From Pseudoalteromonas apostichopi (GTDB lineage Bacteria; Pseudomonadota; Gammaproteobacteria; Enterobacterales; Alteromonadaceae): a stretch of DNA of 64,000 nt. Shown piece by piece: positions 62,114 to 64,000 of this stretch. The notes below the pieces were generated by a model. It did no database searches and was not told the origin of the DNA. It saw only the letters and a list, made by a program, of their open reading frames with translations. The translations under genes were made by a program, and so were the position numbers. Within the stretch, counting starts at the first letter, position 1. The number at the start of each line of letters is the position of its first letter. The stretch lies in contig NZ_AP028065.1 of the NCBI RefSeq assembly GCF_030297135.1, positions 1,922,001 to 1,986,000 of the forward strand. Reading direction: 5' to 3'.

Positions 62114-62428
62114 ATGAAACAAATGGCCTGTATGCTGCTCGCCTTATCGGTGACAGCTTGTTCATCAGTCACCATAGTGCCAGAAAAAATAACCAATAAA
62201 TTAGCCACTAAAGCTGATTACCAAGATAGCCGCCCATTCTTTCTGTGGGGGCTTGTTGGTGAAGAGCGCGTTGATGTAAAGGCTATTTGCCAAGATAAAA
62301 AAGTTGCCCAAATGCAATCACAACAAACATTCGCTGATGGCGCATTAGGACTAGTTACACTCGGAATTTATGCTCCTCACACAGTAAAAGTATGGTGTGA
62401 GCAACAAGCACAGGAGCAACAACTATGA
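62114..62428 (+). CDS. Bor/Iss-type lipoprotein, paralogue 1
   Basis: 104 residues. Lipobox SVTAC (Cys16). The body FFLWGLVGEERVDVKAIC then QSQQTFADGALGLVTLGIY and KVWCEQ aligns well with lambda Bor/Iss lipoproteins (FFVSGIG..VDAAKIC, TQQTFVNGLLGFITLGIYTP). Bor-type proteins sit in the outer membrane; serum resistance is reported for phage Bor. The second cysteine pair may form a disulfide. ATG 62114 follows AAGGAACTACTC. Overlaps the next gene by 4 bp. Confidence 0.85.
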   Translation: MKQMACMLLALSVTACSSVTIVPEKITNKLATKADYQDSRPFFLWGLVGEERVDVKAICQDKKVAQMQSQQTFADGALGLVTLGIYAPHTVKVWCEQQAQEQQL

Positions 62429-62748
62429 AAAGCTTACTAATAACAGCGGTGTTAGTTGCAACCTTAAGTGGTTGCACAAATATCTACTTCGATAATGGCA
62501 GTGCAGCGCAAGGCAATAAAGCGCCTGCAACAGAGCAGTGGCATCATAACTTTGCCGCGGCGCTTTACGAAGGTTCAAAGCCTGTCGACTTATCTGAACA
62601 ATGTCCTGACTCTGAGTGGCAAACCGTTCACACTTATAAGTCGTTCACCAATGGTCTTGCTGAAATTGCAGTAAACCAAGTTGGGCCTATTTGGTACCCG
62701 AAAACAGTTGAAATAAGCTGTGCTCAAGTACCTTATAAGCCAGACTAG
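62425..62748 (+). CDS. Bor-like lipoprotein, paralogue 2
   Basis: 107 residues; lipobox TLSGC. The pattern WHHNFAAALYEGSKPVDLSEQC then YKSFTNGLAEIAVNQ and KTVEISC matches the Bor fold as read from paralogue 1, though the central LGFITLGIY is lost. It is likely a diverged duplicate. ATG overlaps the upstream stop (ATGA). Its stop abuts the end of the convergent MacB-like gene with no terminator seen. Confidence 0.7.
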   Translation: MKSLLITAVLVATLSGCTNIYFDNGSAAQGNKAPATEQWHHNFAAALYEGSKPVDLSEQCPDSEWQTVHTYKSFTNGLAEIAVNQVGPIWYPKTVEISCAQVPYKPD

Positions 62749-63987
62749 TTATTCATAACGCAGTGCATCAATTGGGTTTAAGCGTGCCGCTTTAATAGCG
62801 GGCGCTAAGCCAAACACAATACCAATCAATGACGTAAAGCCAAATGACAGCATAATCGCCCAACCCGGTATGTATGCATCTGGCATGCTCGGCACTGATA
62901 ACGAAATCAGTGCCGCGGCACCATACCCTATCGCTAAACCAATTAAGCCACCAAAAAGTGATAGCACCACCGCTTCAACTAAAAATTGCAGCATAATAAA
63001 GCCAGGTGTTGCCCCTAATGCTTTTAAAGTGCCGATCACACGAGTGCGTTCTGTTACCGAAACCAGCATGATATTCATCACACCGATACCCCCAACCACC
63101 AGACTGATACCGACTATCCCCGCGGTAATTGCGGTTGCACTTCCGGTAAATTTATCGATATTAGCACGGGCTTTTTCGGCGGTTTCAAACTCAAAGTCGT
63201 CATCTTCGCCGTCTTTTAGTTTATGTAATTGACGCAAGATGCGGCGAATTTTACCCAGTACTTGCGTTTCGTTAGCATCGTCTTTTAAACGAAACATCAT
63301 TTGCACATTAGTATCAACACTGCCGCCTTCTAGCGCACTCATGGTACTTATTGGAATATTAATGTAATCGTCTTGGTCAAAACCTAATAAGCTACCTTGT
63401 TTTTCAGCAACACCAATAATGCGAAACCACTCACCACCGAGTTTGATATATTCACCTACAGGGTTTTCAGGCAAGTTGAGCTTTTCGATAATTGAAGGGC
63501 CGATAAACGCCACTCGACGGCGTTTTTCATCATCTTCTGCGCGAATAAATCGGCCGAGTTCTGGGTAGGTGCGGTAAGCTTTTTGGTAGTCTTGCTCGGT
63601 ACCCATCACGCGTGAAGCATGACTTTTATTGCCGTACTCTGCTGCACCAGAAAAGCGCCAAGTAAACATCAGCGCAGTAAAGGTTTCGGCTTCTTTAACG
63701 CGTGCTTTTAGGGTTAAAAAGTCGCTGTAGGTTAGCTTTGCTTGTTGGCCTACCATTTCTTTTTCTACGCTAGTGTAAGGTTTTATATTGGTCACATCAG
63801 GAGACATATCAGCCAGCTGATCATTAATTTGCTTGGTAAATCCTTGCATTACTGCCACTACGGTCACAACCGCTGCAACACCAATGATAATACCTAAGCA
63901 GGTAAGGGCACTACGCATCGCGTTTGCTTTAATTGCCATGAGTGCGGCTTTAGTGCCTTCCATAACAGCGATAGCAGATTTAAACAT
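62749..63987 (-). CDS. MacB/FtsX-type ABC transporter permease
   Basis: 412 residues without an ATPase domain. N-terminal membrane segment (about 25-48, ALTCLGIIIGVAAVVTVVAVMQG), a MacB-type periplasmic domain (about 50-280) and three C-terminal helices (about 285-305, 330-355, 375-395) with VTERTRVIGTLKALGATPGF and ending PIDALRYE. It exports peptides, toxins or lipoproteins with an adaptor; the ATPase and adaptor should be encoded beyond the window edge on the minus strand. ATG 63987 is preceded by GGAGCAAGG. Confidence 0.92.
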   Translation of the reverse strand: MFKSAIAVMEGTKAALMAIKANAMRSALTCLGIIIGVAAVVTVVAVMQGFTKQINDQLADMSPDVTNIKPYTSVEKEMVGQQAKLTYSDFLTLKARVKEAETFTALMFTWRFSGAAEYGNKSHASRVMGTEQDYQKAYRTYPELGRFIRAEDDEKRRRVAFIGPSIIEKLNLPENPVGEYIKLGGEWFRIIGVAEKQGSLLGFDQDDYINIPISTMSALEGGSVDTNVQMMFRLKDDANETQVLGKIRRILRQLHKLKDGEDDDFEFETAEKARANIDKFTGSATAITAGIVGISLVVGGIGVMNIMLVSVTERTRVIGTLKALGATPGFIMLQFLVEAVVLSLFGGLIGLAIGYGAAALISLSVPSMPDAYIPGWAIMLSFGFTSLIGIVFGLAPAIKAARLNPIDALRYE

Positions 63988-64000
63988 GTTGCCTTGCTCC

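Noticed and set aside
1..64000. Prophage, integrative element, tRNA or rRNA genes
   Set aside because: No integrase, phage structural genes, att-like duplications, or tRNA/rRNA sequences were recognised on either strand.

Overview
The window looks like a chromosomal segment of a marine gammaproteobacterium of the order Alteromonadales, most likely Pseudoalteromonas. This rests on the gene set (AcnB, TypA, SpeA/SpeE, FabY/YiiD, PldA, SelO, GH97, a large TonB-dependent receptor next to a pullulanase), the moderately AT-rich composition and the marine-style polysaccharide uptake genes. It is an inference from family content, not a database match. No rRNA, tRNA, prophage, integrase, IS element or CRISPR array was seen. 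The first gene (glnA) is cut by the window edge.

Layout. 1-3.4 kb: 5' part of glnA (minus) with a sigma-54 promoter and NtrC-type sites, then typA with its terminator. 3.4-4.3 kb: twelve tandem copies of a 7-bp unit, then a single-domain BLUF photoreceptor. 4.3-11.6 kb: housekeeping and envelope genes (metallo-beta-lactamase-fold lipoprotein, DUF2959 lipoprotein, YihY, prolyl aminopeptidase, Dtd, SpeE-like methyltransferase, FabY/YiiD, PldA). 11.7-16.2 kb: a lysine-riboswitch-controlled operon, dapA-dapD-PLP decarboxylase-AstE-like metallohydrolase. 16.2-24.2 kb: DNA-3-methyladenine glycosylase, SelO AMPylase, two tandem OmpA paralogues, acnB. 24.3-26.3 kb: an Fe(II)/2-oxoglutarate dioxygenase paired with a class V PLP enzyme. 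27-29.2 kb: GH97 alpha-glucosidase. 29.3-32.8 kb: cupredoxin-like protein, outer-membrane barrel and chemoreceptor. 32.8-40 kb: speE and speA (divergent), two YihG-like acyltransferases, a YbdG-like channel, ChrA. 40-44.8 kb: solute-binding protein, OmpA-family lipoprotein, ABC exporter, DUF3224, LysE-type exporter. 44.9-52.2 kb: TonB-dependent receptor and lipoprotein pullulanase. 52.3-54.6 kb: PH-domain protein and PhoD. 54.7-60 kb: rhodanese/DUF2892 pair divergent from an ArsR-type persulfide-sensor-like regulator, RND pump and adaptor. 60-64 kb: iodotyrosine-deiodinase-like nitroreductase, DUF5329, endo/exonuclease/phosphatase-fold protein, two tandem Bor-like lipoproteins, MacB-like permease.

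How parts work together. Starch and maltodextrin use is split over two loci 16 kb apart (GH97; TonB receptor plus pullulanase) that share an identical 14-bp palindrome-like operator. Lysine synthesis genes sit behind a clear lysine riboswitch, with an AstE-type hydrolase where a DapE desuccinylase might be expected. The ArsR regulator has two cysteines placed as in BigR/SqrR and sits between a sulfur-transfer pair and a drug-type efflux pump, which suggests a sulfur-species-responsive regulon. A near-identical 162-bp hairpin-forming element occurs twice, each time between convergent genes. Both full OmpA porins have lost the aspartate that normally anchors the C-terminal domain to peptidoglycan.
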